A stretch of DNA of 62,843 nt from Fibrobacter sp. (GTDB lineage: Bacteria > Fibrobacterota > Fibrobacteria > Fibrobacterales > Fibrobacteraceae), in assembly GCA_017615055.1 (NCBI GenBank), contig JAGAAW010000043.1, positions 1 through 62,843 on the forward strand, given 5' to 3'. Every line of letters starts with the position of its first letter. Positions within the stretch are counted from its first letter, which is position 1. The position numbers and the translations under genes are program-made. The notes beneath the pieces were generated by a model that saw only the letters and a program-made list of their open reading frames with translations, was not told where the DNA came from and did not search any database. This document shows, in pieces, positions 50,856 to 59,159 of the stretch.

Positions 50856-50877
50856 AAAATATCCTCCACTATATATC

Positions 50878-50916
50878 GTCGCGAAAGTCAAAAACGTAAA
50901 GTCCCCCGCGACTTTT
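50878..50916 (-). promoter_or_regulatory. leader with alternative hairpins
   Basis: In the 5' leader AAAGTCGCG can pair either with GGACTTT close by or with CGCGAC just before the ribosome-binding site; the two are mutually exclusive. Attenuation-like control is possible but unproven. Confidence 0.35.
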
Positions 50917-50943
50917 TTTAACACTTTTAATATAGATTGAGAA

Positions 50944-50962
50944 TGCGACAACTAATGACGCA
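50944..50962 (-). promoter_or_regulatory. operator f of the WYL-linked regulon
   Basis: TGCGTCATTAGTTGTCGCA, 9 nt before TATATT (50929-50934). Proximal of two operator-promoters for the tandem-AAA gene. Confidence 0.82.
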
Positions 50963-51020
50963 AGCGGGGTTCCCCAAAGTATTCCTCATTACACATTTTC
51001 CCGTAAAGATAAATCGCGCA

Positions 51021-51039
51021 TGCGACAAATACTGTCTTG
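51021..51039 (-). promoter_or_regulatory. operator g of the WYL-linked regulon
   Basis: CAAGACAGTATTTGTCGCA, 9 nt before TATCTT (51006-51011). Distal site, 77 bp upstream of operator f. The outer left arm is degenerate. Confidence 0.68.
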
Positions 51040-51119
51040 ATTTTGTCGTTTTCAGGTAAAAACCGCCAATCGGCTTACAAAATCGATGGAGCCATACGAG
51101 TTTTTTACCCCATAGGGAA

Positions 51120-51136
51120 GTTTTAGTGACCCTGAC
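51120..51136. repeat. direct repeat left of the MORN lipoprotein
   Basis: GTTTTAGTGACCCTGAC; matched at 53346-53362 by GTTTTAGCGACCCTACC. Confidence 0.45.
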
Positions 51137-51204
51137 AAGACCGACTTGCTCTTGAAAAATATATTTTCGAATGTGGATACATTGTCTTTCTGGAGAAAGG
51201 GTCT

Positions 51205-53328
51205 ATGAAAACATTGTGCAAGGGCATTCTGTCTTTTTTCATCGGGATGGCTTTGGTCAGCTGTGCCGGTACGAATTCTTCAGTTCAAACGAAGGTGGAA
51301 GAAAATCCGAGCCTGTTCAAGGTCGGAACGCCTGTCGCAGACAGCCTTGTCTCTTGCATGCCGGATTTCGCCCGTTCAGTATTCAAGGAAACTCTTGAAT
51401 CCGTTTCGGGAGAATGCTACTACCACGTGACCGACGGCAGGATTGACACGCTGTTCCAAAAGGATGGCGGACAGTACAAGACCGTTGCTTCCGTCGCATA
51501 CGATTCGCTCGATGGGCAAAATAACTACGAACTAAGAAAAGGAAGTACCCGTTACAGAATAGAGAAAGGAACATTATTTGCAGAACAGGATTTCCCAAAA
51601 CATGTCAAAAAGTATTGGAGCAACGGGAAATTAATGCAAATTGCAACGGGCCTCCTTTATATTGATGACCAGGGCGTTATCAAGGTGGATAGCGGACACT
51701 CGGAGTTGTATTTCGAAAACGGGAAAATCAATCAGCAAAACGACTGGAAGGGCAAGCAGGGCGTTGCAAGCAAACAATGGAATGAAAACGGAGTACTAGT
51801 AAAAGAATGGAGCTTCCCTAATTATTACAAAGAATATTGGGATAATGGAAAAACAAAAGAAATAGGAACGGGTCGCCTTTATTGGGACGACCAAGGCGTT
51901 ATCAAGGTGGATAGCGGGCATTCGGAAACTTATTTCGAAAACGGGAAAATCAGTCAGCAAAACGACTGGGTTGGCAAGCAGGGCGTTGCAAACATGCAAT
52001 GGAACGAAAATGGAGTATTGATAAAAGACATATACCTACCAAAATCGGCTAAGGAATATTGGGACAACGGAAAATTAAAAAACATAATGACAGGCCTCCT
52101 TTATAAGGACGACCAAGGGGCTATCGAGGTAGATAGCGGGCACTCGGAGTTGTATTTCGAAAACGGAAAAATCGAAGAACGGAACGACTGGAAGAACAGG
52201 CAGATTGTCGCAAGCAAAACATGGAACGAAAACGGTATACTAACAGTAGAACTTAATTTTCCAAAATATCTCAAAGCGTATTGGGACAACGGGAACCCCA
52301 AAACAATAATGACAGGCCTCCTTTATAAGGACGACCATGGCTCTATCAAGGTAGATAGCGGGCATTCGGAGATATATTTTGAAAACGGGAAAATTAAGCA
52401 ACAGAACGATTGGAAAGATAAACAGCTTATTGTGCAAAAAGAATGGAACGGAAATGGGGTGTTAATAATAGACATAGATTTTCCCAACTATTACAAGGAT
52501 TATTGGAACAATGGAAGTCCCAAAACAATAATGACGGGTTTCCTTTATAAGGATGATCGTGGCTCTATCAAGGTAGATAGCGGGCACTCGGAAACTTATT
52601 TCGAAAACGGAAAAATCAACCAACGGAACGACTGGAAGAACAGGCAGATTGTTGCAAACAAAACATGGAACGAAAACGGTATACCGGCAGTAGAACTTAA
52701 TTTCCCCAAATATTTCAAAACGTATTGGGTCAACGGAAGCCTCAAAACAATAAAGAAAGGCCTCCTTTATAGGGACGACCATGGCTCTATCGAGGTAGAT
52801 AGCGGACGCTCGGAAGTTTATTTCGAAAACGGAAAAATCAACCAGCGGACGGACTGGAAGGACAGGCGCTCCGTCACAGGCAAACACTGGAACGAAAACG
52901 GAAATCTAACAGCAGAAATTAATTACCCTAATTACGCAAAAGGGTATTATGACAACGGAAAACCCAGCGTTGAAATGAAGGGAACTTTATATTACGATGA
53001 ACAGAATAAAATTCAAGTACAGGATGGCTTCCAAAAAATCTATCACGTAAACGGAAAATTAGCCCTACAAAAAAATTATAAAGGAAAAAAACTTGTTGGC
53101 AAGACCGTTTGGAACGAGTCCGGAATCATAACAATCTCCGTAGAGTTGCCTAGCCGCTACAGGGAATTTTATGACAACGGGAAACTTAAGGTCGAAGTTA
53201 CCGGAACCATTGCCGAAGAGGAAGACTCGTTCAAAATAAAGGACGGTACATACAAAGAATACGACCCGAACGGCAAAGTCACCTATACCGCAACCTTCAA
53301 GGATTTTCAGAGAACTTCCGAAAAATGA
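51205..53328 (+). CDS. lipoprotein with seven MORN-type (YwqK-like) repeats
   Basis: 707 aa. Lipobox ALVSC places the lipidated Cys near residue 22. Seven repeats of about 74 residues follow, each with a LLYxDDxGxIxVDSGHSExYFENGK core, an NDWK...Q.WNENG core and a YWDNG core. These are MORN_2-like beta-hairpins found in YwqK-family proteins and surface lipoproteins. It is transcribed opposite to the flanking regulon genes from its own TATATTTT box (51160-51167), ends at a hairpin, and is flanked by short direct repeats. It looks like an insertion into the regulon. Confidence 0.9.
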   Translation: MKTLCKGILSFFIGMALVSCAGTNSSVQTKVEENPSLFKVGTPVADSLVSCMPDFARSVFKETLESVSGECYYHVTDGRIDTLFQKDGGQYKTVASVAYDSLDGQNNYELRKGSTRYRIEKGTLFAEQDFPKHVKKYWSNGKLMQIATGLLYIDDQGVIKVDSGHSELYFENGKINQQNDWKGKQGVASKQWNENGVLVKEWSFPNYYKEYWDNGKTKEIGTGRLYWDDQGVIKVDSGHSETYFENGKISQQNDWVGKQGVANMQWNENGVLIKDIYLPKSAKEYWDNGKLKNIMTGLLYKDDQGAIEVDSGHSELYFENGKIEERNDWKNRQIVASKTWNENGILTVELNFPKYLKAYWDNGNPKTIMTGLLYKDDHGSIKVDSGHSEIYFENGKIKQQNDWKDKQLIVQKEWNGNGVLIIDIDFPNYYKDYWNNGSPKTIMTGFLYKDDRGSIKVDSGHSETYFENGKINQRNDWKNRQIVANKTWNENGIPAVELNFPKYFKTYWVNGSLKTIKKGLLYRDDHGSIEVDSGRSEVYFENGKINQRTDWKDRRSVTGKHWNENGNLTAEINYPNYAKGYYDNGKPSVEMKGTLYYDEQNKIQVQDGFQKIYHVNGKLALQKNYKGKKLVGKTVWNESGIITISVELPSRYREFYDNGKLKVEVTGTIAEEEDSFKIKDGTYKEYDPNGKVTYTATFKDFQRTSEK
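51640..53020 (+). repeat. about seven 222-bp coding repeats
   Basis: In-frame 74-codon units with high nucleotide similarity between adjacent units (for example around 52310 and 52540). Recombination between units may vary repeat number. Confidence 0.75.
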
Positions 53329-53331
53329 TGG

Positions 53332-53350
53332 GCGTCCATAAGGACGTTTT
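53332..53350 (+). terminator. terminator of the MORN lipoprotein
   Basis: CGTCC-ATAA-GGACG followed by TTTT. Confidence 0.65.
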
Positions 53351-53362
53351 AGCGACCCTACC
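53346..53362. repeat. direct repeat right of the MORN lipoprotein
   Basis: GTTTTAGCGACCCTACC; matches the first 14 bases of 51120-51136 with one change. It overlaps the end of the DnaB-like gene. Confidence 0.45.
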
Positions 53363-54272
53363 GGTCGGAATCTTCTTCCGGCGTCATTGCGAAATCCCAG
53401 TAAACGCCCTTCGATTCGTCCTCGTCGATGTCGCTGTATAACGAATATTCAGCGAAGCATTTTAGGAAAATTACCCGCGGTTTGCCATCCTGGGGTACGT
53501 AACCGTAATCCTTTTCCACGTAAAGTTCGGCCAGGTGCTCGTCCTCGTTCCAGTGTTTTCGTATGTAGCGCCGGTCCAGAATCCAGATGGAATCCATCAG
53601 CTGCACGGTGGTGCCAAGTTCACGCAAATCCTTTAGTTTCGGGCGGCCGGCATCCCTCTCGTTATGGCGGCTGAGCATTGCGGTAACGATGATGGGAATG
53701 CGGAGCTCGTAGGAGAGGGCCTTCAGCTCGCGGACGACATTCTCCAGCTTTTCTTCGCGGGTGTCGCCCTTATCCGATGTCACCAGCTGCAGGTAATCGA
53801 TAACGACGAGATCGAGTTTCTGTTCGCTGTTCATCTCGCGCACCGTTCTCGTGAGTTCTGCAACATCCCAGTCACGCCGCTCGTCGACAAGCAGCGGGGC
53901 CTCCTTGACAATCTGGGCGGTCGCCGCAAAACGGTCCTTCTCGGCGAAAGTCATCCTGTGGTTGCGTATGGCTGAGTGCCGGATTCGCGCCCGCGAACGA
54001 ACGAGACTCTGCACAAAAAGTTCACTGTCCATTTCCATGCAGAAGAACGCGACACGCCTATGGTAATCGATGGCCGCGTTCCCCGCCATGTTGAGCGCGA
54101 ACATAAACTTGCCCGCACCGGGCTGCGCCGCAAGCAAAATCAGGCCGTATTTCTTCATCCCGTCCGTCATGTCGTCGATGTCATTAAAGCCGGTAAAGCC
54201 CCGGCAATACTGGTGCTTCGCGCAGTCCGCCTTCGCGACCATATCATCCACAAAACCTGCAATAGGGGTCAT
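53358..54272 (-). CDS. DnaB-like RecA-fold protein with altered Walker A
   Basis: 304 aa from the ATG after GAGGAGG. It corresponds to the C-terminal RecA domain of the DnaB replicative helicase: RGFTGFNDIDDMTDGM, Walker A region AAQPGAGKFMFALNMA, FFCMEMDSE, Walker B DLVVIDYLQLV, and KLKDLRELGTTVQLMDSIWILDR. The essential Ser/Thr after GK is Phe, so normal ATP hydrolysis is doubtful. The N-terminal primase-interaction domain is missing. Third gene of the operator-h unit. With the DnaE-like core it suggests a replication-derived module. Confidence 0.88.
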   Translation of the reverse strand: MTPIAGFVDDMVAKADCAKHQYCRGFTGFNDIDDMTDGMKKYGLILLAAQPGAGKFMFALNMAGNAAIDYHRRVAFFCMEMDSELFVQSLVRSRARIRHSAIRNHRMTFAEKDRFAATAQIVKEAPLLVDERRDWDVAELTRTVREMNSEQKLDLVVIDYLQLVTSDKGDTREEKLENVVRELKALSYELRIPIIVTAMLSRHNERDAGRPKLKDLRELGTTVQLMDSIWILDRRYIRKHWNEDEHLAELYVEKDYGYVPQDGKPRVIFLKCFAEYSLYSDIDEDESKGVYWDFAMTPEEDSDR

Positions 54273-54381
54273 ATTTCCTCCTCTCGTAAAAGTTTTTCTG
54301 TGGATAAATATTGATGGTCCTGTTGATGAGCTGCTTGAGATGCTCGCGGTGCTTCGCCACGTCGATTGCAGAACTGCCCAT
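54244..54381 (-). CDS. small protein of 45 aa between zinc-ribbon and DnaB-like genes
   Basis: ATG at 54381 with GGAGG at 5 nt. The sequence runs MGSSAIDVAKHREHLKQLI, then a basic stretch including KNFYERRKY, and ends in CRFCG. The last ten codons overlap the start of the DnaB-like gene in another frame, giving translational coupling. It could be a regulatory peptide, a coupling leader or a residue of the lost DnaB N-terminus. Confidence 0.5.
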   Translation of the reverse strand: MGSSAIDVAKHREHLKQLINRTINIYPQKNFYERRKYDPYCRFCG

Positions 54382-54399
54382 GGGATCCTCCTGCGCCGA

Positions 54400-54945
54400 T
54401 TACAGCGGATACTGCGACAGGTATTTATCCTTCAGCACGTCATCGTGCGAGTCGATAATCCGCTTGAGTTCGGGAATCACGGATTCCACGGAGTTCCCGT
54501 TCTTCAGCGATTCACCAACAGCGAGCAAGGCCTCGTCGCGGGTCGTTTTGTAGAGCAGGTCCACAAGCTCCCGGGCGCTGGAAGTATCGAGCGCAAGATC
54601 GTCGGGATGATCCAGGGCGGAAGTCTCGTACAGAGATTCCAGCCCCTCGACAGAGCACCCGGACGAATCGTCCTTGAGCCAAAGGTTGAAATACCGGCAG
54701 ACTTCCTTGCCGTCCTTGTTCTTGCAGTAGAATTCGCGCCGCCAGTACGTGACAACCACTTCCATCTCGTTGCCGCACTGCGGGCAGGTACCGCTGTCTG
54801 GAATCGTGGAGCGAACCTTGACAAAATTCAGGCGCAAGTCGCCCGCGACCTCGTCGAAATCCGGATTGAGAGTAGTCTCCTTCCCGCATTCGCAACACGA
54901 GACATTGACATCCTCGGAAAAGAACCAAATTCTATCGCTAGACAT
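54400..54945 (-). CDS. zinc-ribbon protein heading the operator-h unit
   Basis: 181 aa after AAAGGAG. Zinc ligands are CCECG and, 35 residues later, CPQCG; a YCKNKDGKEVCRYF pair follows. The C-terminal half is helical and acidic. Unrecognised family. It precedes the small ORF and the DnaB-like gene. A zinc ribbon next to a helicase-like protein hints at DNA binding, which is inference. Confidence 0.78.
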   Translation of the reverse strand: MSSDRIWFFSEDVNVSCCECGKETTLNPDFDEVAGDLRLNFVKVRSTIPDSGTCPQCGNEMEVVVTYWRREFYCKNKDGKEVCRYFNLWLKDDSSGCSVEGLESLYETSALDHPDDLALDTSSARELVDLLYKTTRDEALLAVGESLKNGNSVESVIPELKRIIDSHDDVLKDKYLSQYPL

Positions 54946-54994
54946 AGTGAGACTCCTTTGCTTGCGTTTGTATAGCTACAATATAGATTCAGTA

Positions 54995-55013
54995 TGCGAC
55001 TAATGATGACGTA
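54995..55013 (-). promoter_or_regulatory. operator h of the WYL-linked regulon
   Basis: TACGTCATCATTAGTCGCA, 9 nt before TATATT (54980-54985). It heads zinc-ribbon, small ORF and DnaB-like genes. It has the most divergent centre of the eight sites. Confidence 0.68.
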
Positions 55014-55221
55014 ACGAATGCTTTCTTTATGGGGGGATCTTTAAATCTATGGTGTCATTTACGCTACTAAATTTTTCATTTTCTTGGCTATTTTTTTTGA
55101 TTATAGATTCGAGAAGAAATACGGCAACAGGGTGATTTAGATTTTGGCTTGAATATTGGTAAAATTTAATTCACACAATCTTATGAATTATTACGTATTC
55201 AATCGCGGCAAATGCCATTCC

Positions 55222-55827
55222 CTAGAACGGGAGATCGTCTATAGATTCCTTCTTCGCCTGCCTAAGCCCGCGTCGGAGCGCCGCGGCGTACTTTTTCTGG
55301 ACAGGGAAAGACGGCGGGAGTACATAGGCCGCATTGCCAAAACGACCGCAAAATTCGGAGGGAGCGTTTTCGTCCAGGTTATAGGTGACCACGGTATAGG
55401 AGCAGTCGGCATTGTCAAAGCCTTGAACAATCCCAAGCTCAACATAGTCGTCATAGTCTATCTCAACGAGGTCGCCTTCCTTGAATTTTGCAGTCTTGTC
55501 GCTGCCCGTGCACCATAGCGAACCGTCTTTCAGATAACGCCGAATCGAAAGGGGCGCATACGTATAGACAAGGCAATCCCGCGGCATTTCCTTGATGACA
55601 AAACCATAGACGTCATCGCGTTTTCGACGAACGATTTTCTTGATGCACTTTTCGGCATCACGCAATGTCTCGAAATACCCGACTCCTCTTTTCCAGGTAA
55701 GAAAACACGGGCCTGCGCACTGGCAGTACCTTTCCTTATGGAACTGGTATGCGTGCCTTTCGCAGGGTGCGAACTCGTAAACCTCTAGGATGAAAATAGT
55801 CTTTGTTTGTTCTGCTCGTTTTTTCAT
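55222..55827 (-). CDS. unknown protein, family B (paralogue of 40820-41623)
   Basis: 201 aa from the ATG after GAAGGAG; a 78-codon upstream frame is a shadow of the previous gene and is rejected. It carries the family B blocks GYFETLRDAEKCIKKI, FVIKEMPRDCLV, IRRYLKDGSLW, FKEGDLVEIDYDDYVELGIV and PSFPVQKKYAAALRRGLR, plus a Cys-rich QCAGPC segment near the N-terminus. It is shorter than its paralogue because a central insert is missing. Last gene of the operator-i operon, 2 nt after family C gene 55830-56651. Confidence 0.76.
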   Translation of the reverse strand: MKKRAEQTKTIFILEVYEFAPCERHAYQFHKERYCQCAGPCFLTWKRGVGYFETLRDAEKCIKKIVRRKRDDVYGFVIKEMPRDCLVYTYAPLSIRRYLKDGSLWCTGSDKTAKFKEGDLVEIDYDDYVELGIVQGFDNADCSYTVVTYNLDENAPSEFCGRFGNAAYVLPPSFPVQKKYAAALRRGLRQAKKESIDDLPF

Positions 55828-55829
55828 GC

Positions 55830-56651
55830 TTACTCCTTCACGTTTTCCGTCCCCTTGATCCAGCGGGTACCCGGGCCGTAATTGACGATGTTTACGGCGA
55901 AGGGAGTCTGTTCCAGCAGTTGCTCGATCTGCTTGACCACATTCAGGATTTCGGGAATCTTCTCCGCGAAATTGTTCTTGTTCAGGGTAATCTCTATCAT
56001 CTTGTGCTTTTTTGTCTTGACACGCAGAATGTAGCTTTCCGGAATTCCACCGCGGCCCCACCCCTTGTACACACTATCCAAAATCCACTCGTAACCCGAC
56101 TGCGACATAATCTGCGGCACAATGGCCTCGATGCTCTGGGACGCCATCTCGGCAAGCTTCTTCTGCTTTATCTCCTCAATCCGCTTCTCTTCTGCAATCG
56201 CTTCGGCTTCCTTCTCGTATTCCGGATACTTATCGAGAAAGGCGCGTATGTCTTCGAGCGAGGCAAGGATATCTACGTCCCGGATTTCTTCCGACATCAT
56301 GTGCACATGATCGCCCTTGGGCAGGCCAATCTTGCTTTGAAAAAAAACATGCCCTATTCCCGTCGCAAAGTTGACGGAGAGCGCAATGCACATTTTTGAG
56401 CGGTCCCTCCACGCCTTGGGCCTGAACTCAATACCGACACACGAATCCTTGAGGCGCCGGGTCACATCGTTATAATAACCCTTGACACCGTTCGCAAAGA
56501 CGGTCATCTTGAAGGCAGCCATCTTGTAGTCCCTGCAGTACGGGTCCCTCCCGTTTTCGTGCGACTTGCCGAGCCCCATGGTATGCCCGCGCCAGAACTC
56601 GTCCATCAGGAGGTGGTACGAGGTTTCTAGAAGTTTCTTCTTGTCCATCAT
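55830..56651 (-). CDS. unknown protein, family C (paralogue of 59160-59870)
   Basis: 273 aa. The start overlaps the vWA gene stop (ATGATGG), so translation is coupled. The C-terminal domain (about 165-260: KLAEMASQSIEAIVPQIM, GYEWILDSV, MIEITLNKNNFAEKIPEIL, VVKQIEQLL) is shared with 59160-59870; the N-terminal halves are only weakly alike. Both are charged, soluble and of unknown function. They bracket the MoxR-vWA pair, so they are likely partners or substrates of it. Confidence 0.76.
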   Translation of the reverse strand: MMDKKKLLETSYHLLMDEFWRGHTMGLGKSHENGRDPYCRDYKMAAFKMTVFANGVKGYYNDVTRRLKDSCVGIEFRPKAWRDRSKMCIALSVNFATGIGHVFFQSKIGLPKGDHVHMMSEEIRDVDILASLEDIRAFLDKYPEYEKEAEAIAEEKRIEEIKQKKLAEMASQSIEAIVPQIMSQSGYEWILDSVYKGWGRGGIPESYILRVKTKKHKMIEITLNKNNFAEKIPEILNVVKQIEQLLEQTPFAVNIVNYGPGTRWIKGTENVKE

Positions 56652-57988
56652 TCACTCCTCGGAATAAAGGTGACGCGATTGCGCTTGATTTTGCGGATCC
56701 ACGTGGAGTTCTCTGCGTAGCACTGCCTGCTGCAAATGACCCACAGCACGTCGATGGGGCGCTTAGTGTTGAATACCGGGGGCGGGGCGTAGCCGTCGGT
56801 AAAGTAGATGAGCCCGTCGTATTCGGGGTGTTCGCAGTAGTAGTCGGCTGCAGGCTGGAAACTCGTACCGCCGCGGCCCATAATCTTCACGGTCTTGCGT
56901 GCCTTCTTGAGCGGCTCAATTTCGCCCTGAATTTGGGCGTCGAACTGCAATACGTCCAGTTTCTCGACTCCGTATTTGAAAAGGCGGTTGATGACCGAGA
57001 AGAAAAACTGCAGGCTCCTGTCGGTGACAGAACCGCTCACGTCGACTGCGATAAGCAAGTTCGTCGAGAGTTCGTAGCGGCTACCCATCGCGTCGAAACC
57101 GGAGCGGCGGTTGGGACGCATGCGCGTGAGGCGGCGCCTGCTCGAGATGACCGAGGTTTTGAACAAACTAAGCATCTTGCGGTAGTCCATGTCGACTTTC
57201 AGGCTTGCCTTGATAAGCCCCTGCAACTTGCCCGCGACGGTGCCCCAGTTGTTGCTCGCGGTGGCGACTTCGATAAACTCGTTTATGCTGCAGCACGCCT
57301 CCTCGTTGTCTTCCCAGAGTTCCGAGATTTGCGAGTCGCGATGTTCCTGCGAATTGCCGGCGCCGGAATTACCCGAAGCGCCCGAACCCTTGCCACCGGA
57401 GCCGCCGCCGTTCTGTCCAGAACTACCGCGCGACTTGCCTTTCGAACCGCTCCCGTCGCCCCCCTGTTGTCCGGATTCGCCGCCTTCCTGATTGCCGTTG
57501 CCGGAGCCATCGCCATCCTGCCCAGACTTGTCGCCCGATTGTTGCGGCTCTCCGCCAGACTTTCCGGAATTCGGTGTAACATCCTGCTTGAGCAGGTTGT
57601 AGTATTCCTCGAAACACAGCCCGCCGGGGAACTTCATTTCCATGCCGCTCATCTGCTTCTTCACTTCGCGCGATACATCGTACACGTCCGCAATCGTTAT
57701 ATTGCTCGCCATGGTCAGCAGCGCCTTCGCGGCGAAAGAGGGCTGTCGCTGGTAGGGGTGCTTGAGCAATATGCGGAACATCTCGATTTTCAGGTATTCC
57801 GCCAGCACGTCGTCTGCAATCTTGTCCAGGATTTTCGGGGCAAATTCAATCTTCATGTTGCCGGTTCTCATCGGCACTTCAATCGAATTGTTCTCCACGA
57901 ATTCGTGACTGCAGTAAACCGCAAACAGCAGCGGCTCCGTCAGGAACCACCGCTCGCCGATTTTCTTTATTCTGTTCAAGGCGTTCAT
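56648..57988 (-). CDS. vWA / DUF2201-type protein (MoxR partner)
   Basis: 446 aa. The N-terminal domain resembles DUF2201 metallopeptidase-like proteins, but the expected HExxH is degraded to KIEMFRILLKHP. A Gly/Ser/Gln-rich linker (GDGSGNGNQEGGESG and more) joins it to a C-terminal vWA-like domain with MIDAS LLIAVDVSGSVTD, IMGRGGTSF and YFTDGYAP. Such proteins pair with MoxR AAA ATPases in chaperone-like and conflict systems (vWA-MoxR). It lies 87 nt downstream of the MoxR gene. Confidence 0.88.
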   Translation of the reverse strand: MNALNRIKKIGERWFLTEPLLFAVYCSHEFVENNSIEVPMRTGNMKIEFAPKILDKIADDVLAEYLKIEMFRILLKHPYQRQPSFAAKALLTMASNITIADVYDVSREVKKQMSGMEMKFPGGLCFEEYYNLLKQDVTPNSGKSGGEPQQSGDKSGQDGDGSGNGNQEGGESGQQGGDGSGSKGKSRGSSGQNGGGSGGKGSGASGNSGAGNSQEHRDSQISELWEDNEEACCSINEFIEVATASNNWGTVAGKLQGLIKASLKVDMDYRKMLSLFKTSVISSRRRLTRMRPNRRSGFDAMGSRYELSTNLLIAVDVSGSVTDRSLQFFFSVINRLFKYGVEKLDVLQFDAQIQGEIEPLKKARKTVKIMGRGGTSFQPAADYYCEHPEYDGLIYFTDGYAPPPVFNTKRPIDVLWVICSRQCYAENSTWIRKIKRNRVTFIPRSE

Positions 57989-58075
57989 ATCTATTCAATC
58001 TCGATGGATCCTATCGGCCTCTTCGAGGCCTCCAAGATGACAAAAGGAGGTATCAGTTTTGCAGTCTCACCAGCC
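57989..58075 (-). other. gap between MoxR and vWA genes with a coding-like frame
   Basis: In the +1 frame relative to the MoxR end, about 27 sense codons without a start (FKAGETAKLIPPFVILEASK, then a short Ile/Glu-rich end) run to a TAG at 57991. It looks like a C-terminal extension of MoxR lost or accessed by a +1 shift just before its stop. It may also be chance. Confidence 0.35.
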
Positions 58076-59146
58076 TTAAATTGACTGGACGAATTGCGTG
58101 ATTTTCTTGTACAGTTCAGGGCACTTCATGATGACAAGCGTCATGGCGGCCGGGTACATCGAGGAGGAATACAGGTTCGCGAAATGCGCCTGCGCCTCGC
58201 GGAATTTTTCGCCCGAAAGGAATTCAAAGTATGCGGTGAAGTTCTCTATCACCTTCGCCTCGTCCTTCGCGTCATAGCCCTTCGTCTCGATAAAGCGGAA
58301 CACGGACTCGTTCACGGAGGCAAGCTCCGGCGTGGTGCACTTCTTGATTGCCGCCTTCTGCTTCGCGAAATCGCCGAGCAAAATATTCTTCGCGCTCGGG
58401 AGCTTTTTCTGGTTGATGTTCGCGAAAAACTTCGATGCGGCAGGCATCCCGATGATGCCCGCAATGACGGTCTTTAAAAGCGGGGTCACTTCGTTTGTCT
58501 GCAACACCTTCGAGACGCGTTCCCATCCGCGGCGGTCGGGCGACTTTTCAAGCCCCTGGTCCTCGCGGGTAAAGGCGGCACCGTCGAGCATATCCGGGTT
58601 TTCCGAGATGAAGTCGATTACGCGGGAATCGAGCCCCGCCTTTGCCGCCCACAGGAGCCATTCCTGTGCGGTGGGCTTGAACTCGTAAATGTTGAAACGG
58701 CTCACGAGCGCCGGGTCCAAGTCCGTAAGCTGGTATTCCTCGCCGTCGTTCACCGCGCTAATCACGCGAGAACCCTCGGGCAACTTGCGGCCCGCAAGAG
58801 TCCGGTTGAGCGTCAGGTCCATGATGGTCTGCAACACCTCGGGGCGGGCGCGGTTCAGTTCGTCCAAAAACAGCACCACCGGCTTGCCGTCCGTCGGGAA
58901 CCAGTACGGCGGCATAAAATGCGTCTTGCCGCTCAACTCGTCGAGCCGCGGAAGCCCAATCAAATCGCCCGGATCGCTCATCTGCCCGAGGAACAGAATC
59001 ACCACGCGTTCTCCGCGCGACGTGAAGAACCTCTCCAGGATCTGCGACTTGCCAATCCCGTGCTTGCCCGTGAGCATTATGTTCTGCGATGCGGGAGTCG
59101 CCGCCAGCAGCTTTTCCAATTCATTCGCGTTTATTCTTACCGCCAT
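58076..59146 (-). CDS. MoxR-family AAA ATPase
   Basis: 356 aa. Walker A GKHGIGKSQ, an insert with SDPGDLIGLPRLDEL, Walker B VVLFLDELNRA, sensor SAVNDGEEY, and DPALVSRFNIYEF are the MoxR pattern. A helical C-terminal ~130 residues are specific to this subgroup. MoxR ATPases act with vWA proteins to remodel or insert metal into targets, and form the core of vWA-MoxR conflict systems. It lies 13 nt after the family C gene and precedes the vWA gene. Confidence 0.93.
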   Translation of the reverse strand: MAVRINANELEKLLAATPASQNIMLTGKHGIGKSQILERFFTSRGERVVILFLGQMSDPGDLIGLPRLDELSGKTHFMPPYWFPTDGKPVVLFLDELNRARPEVLQTIMDLTLNRTLAGRKLPEGSRVISAVNDGEEYQLTDLDPALVSRFNIYEFKPTAQEWLLWAAKAGLDSRVIDFISENPDMLDGAAFTREDQGLEKSPDRRGWERVSKVLQTNEVTPLLKTVIAGIIGMPAASKFFANINQKKLPSAKNILLGDFAKQKAAIKKCTTPELASVNESVFRFIETKGYDAKDEAKVIENFTAYFEFLSGEKFREAQAHFANLYSSSMYPAAMTLVIMKCPELYKKITQFVQSI

Positions 59147-59159
59147 ATATTCCTCTTGC

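Noticed and set aside
48891..50921. 676-codon open frame on the plus strand opposite the tandem-AAA gene
   Set aside because: It is a shadow of a GC-rich gene with strong codon bias; it has no domain, no ribosome-binding site and Ala/Arg/Leu/Val-heavy shadow composition. The same applies to the long frame opposite uvrC (16339-18309).
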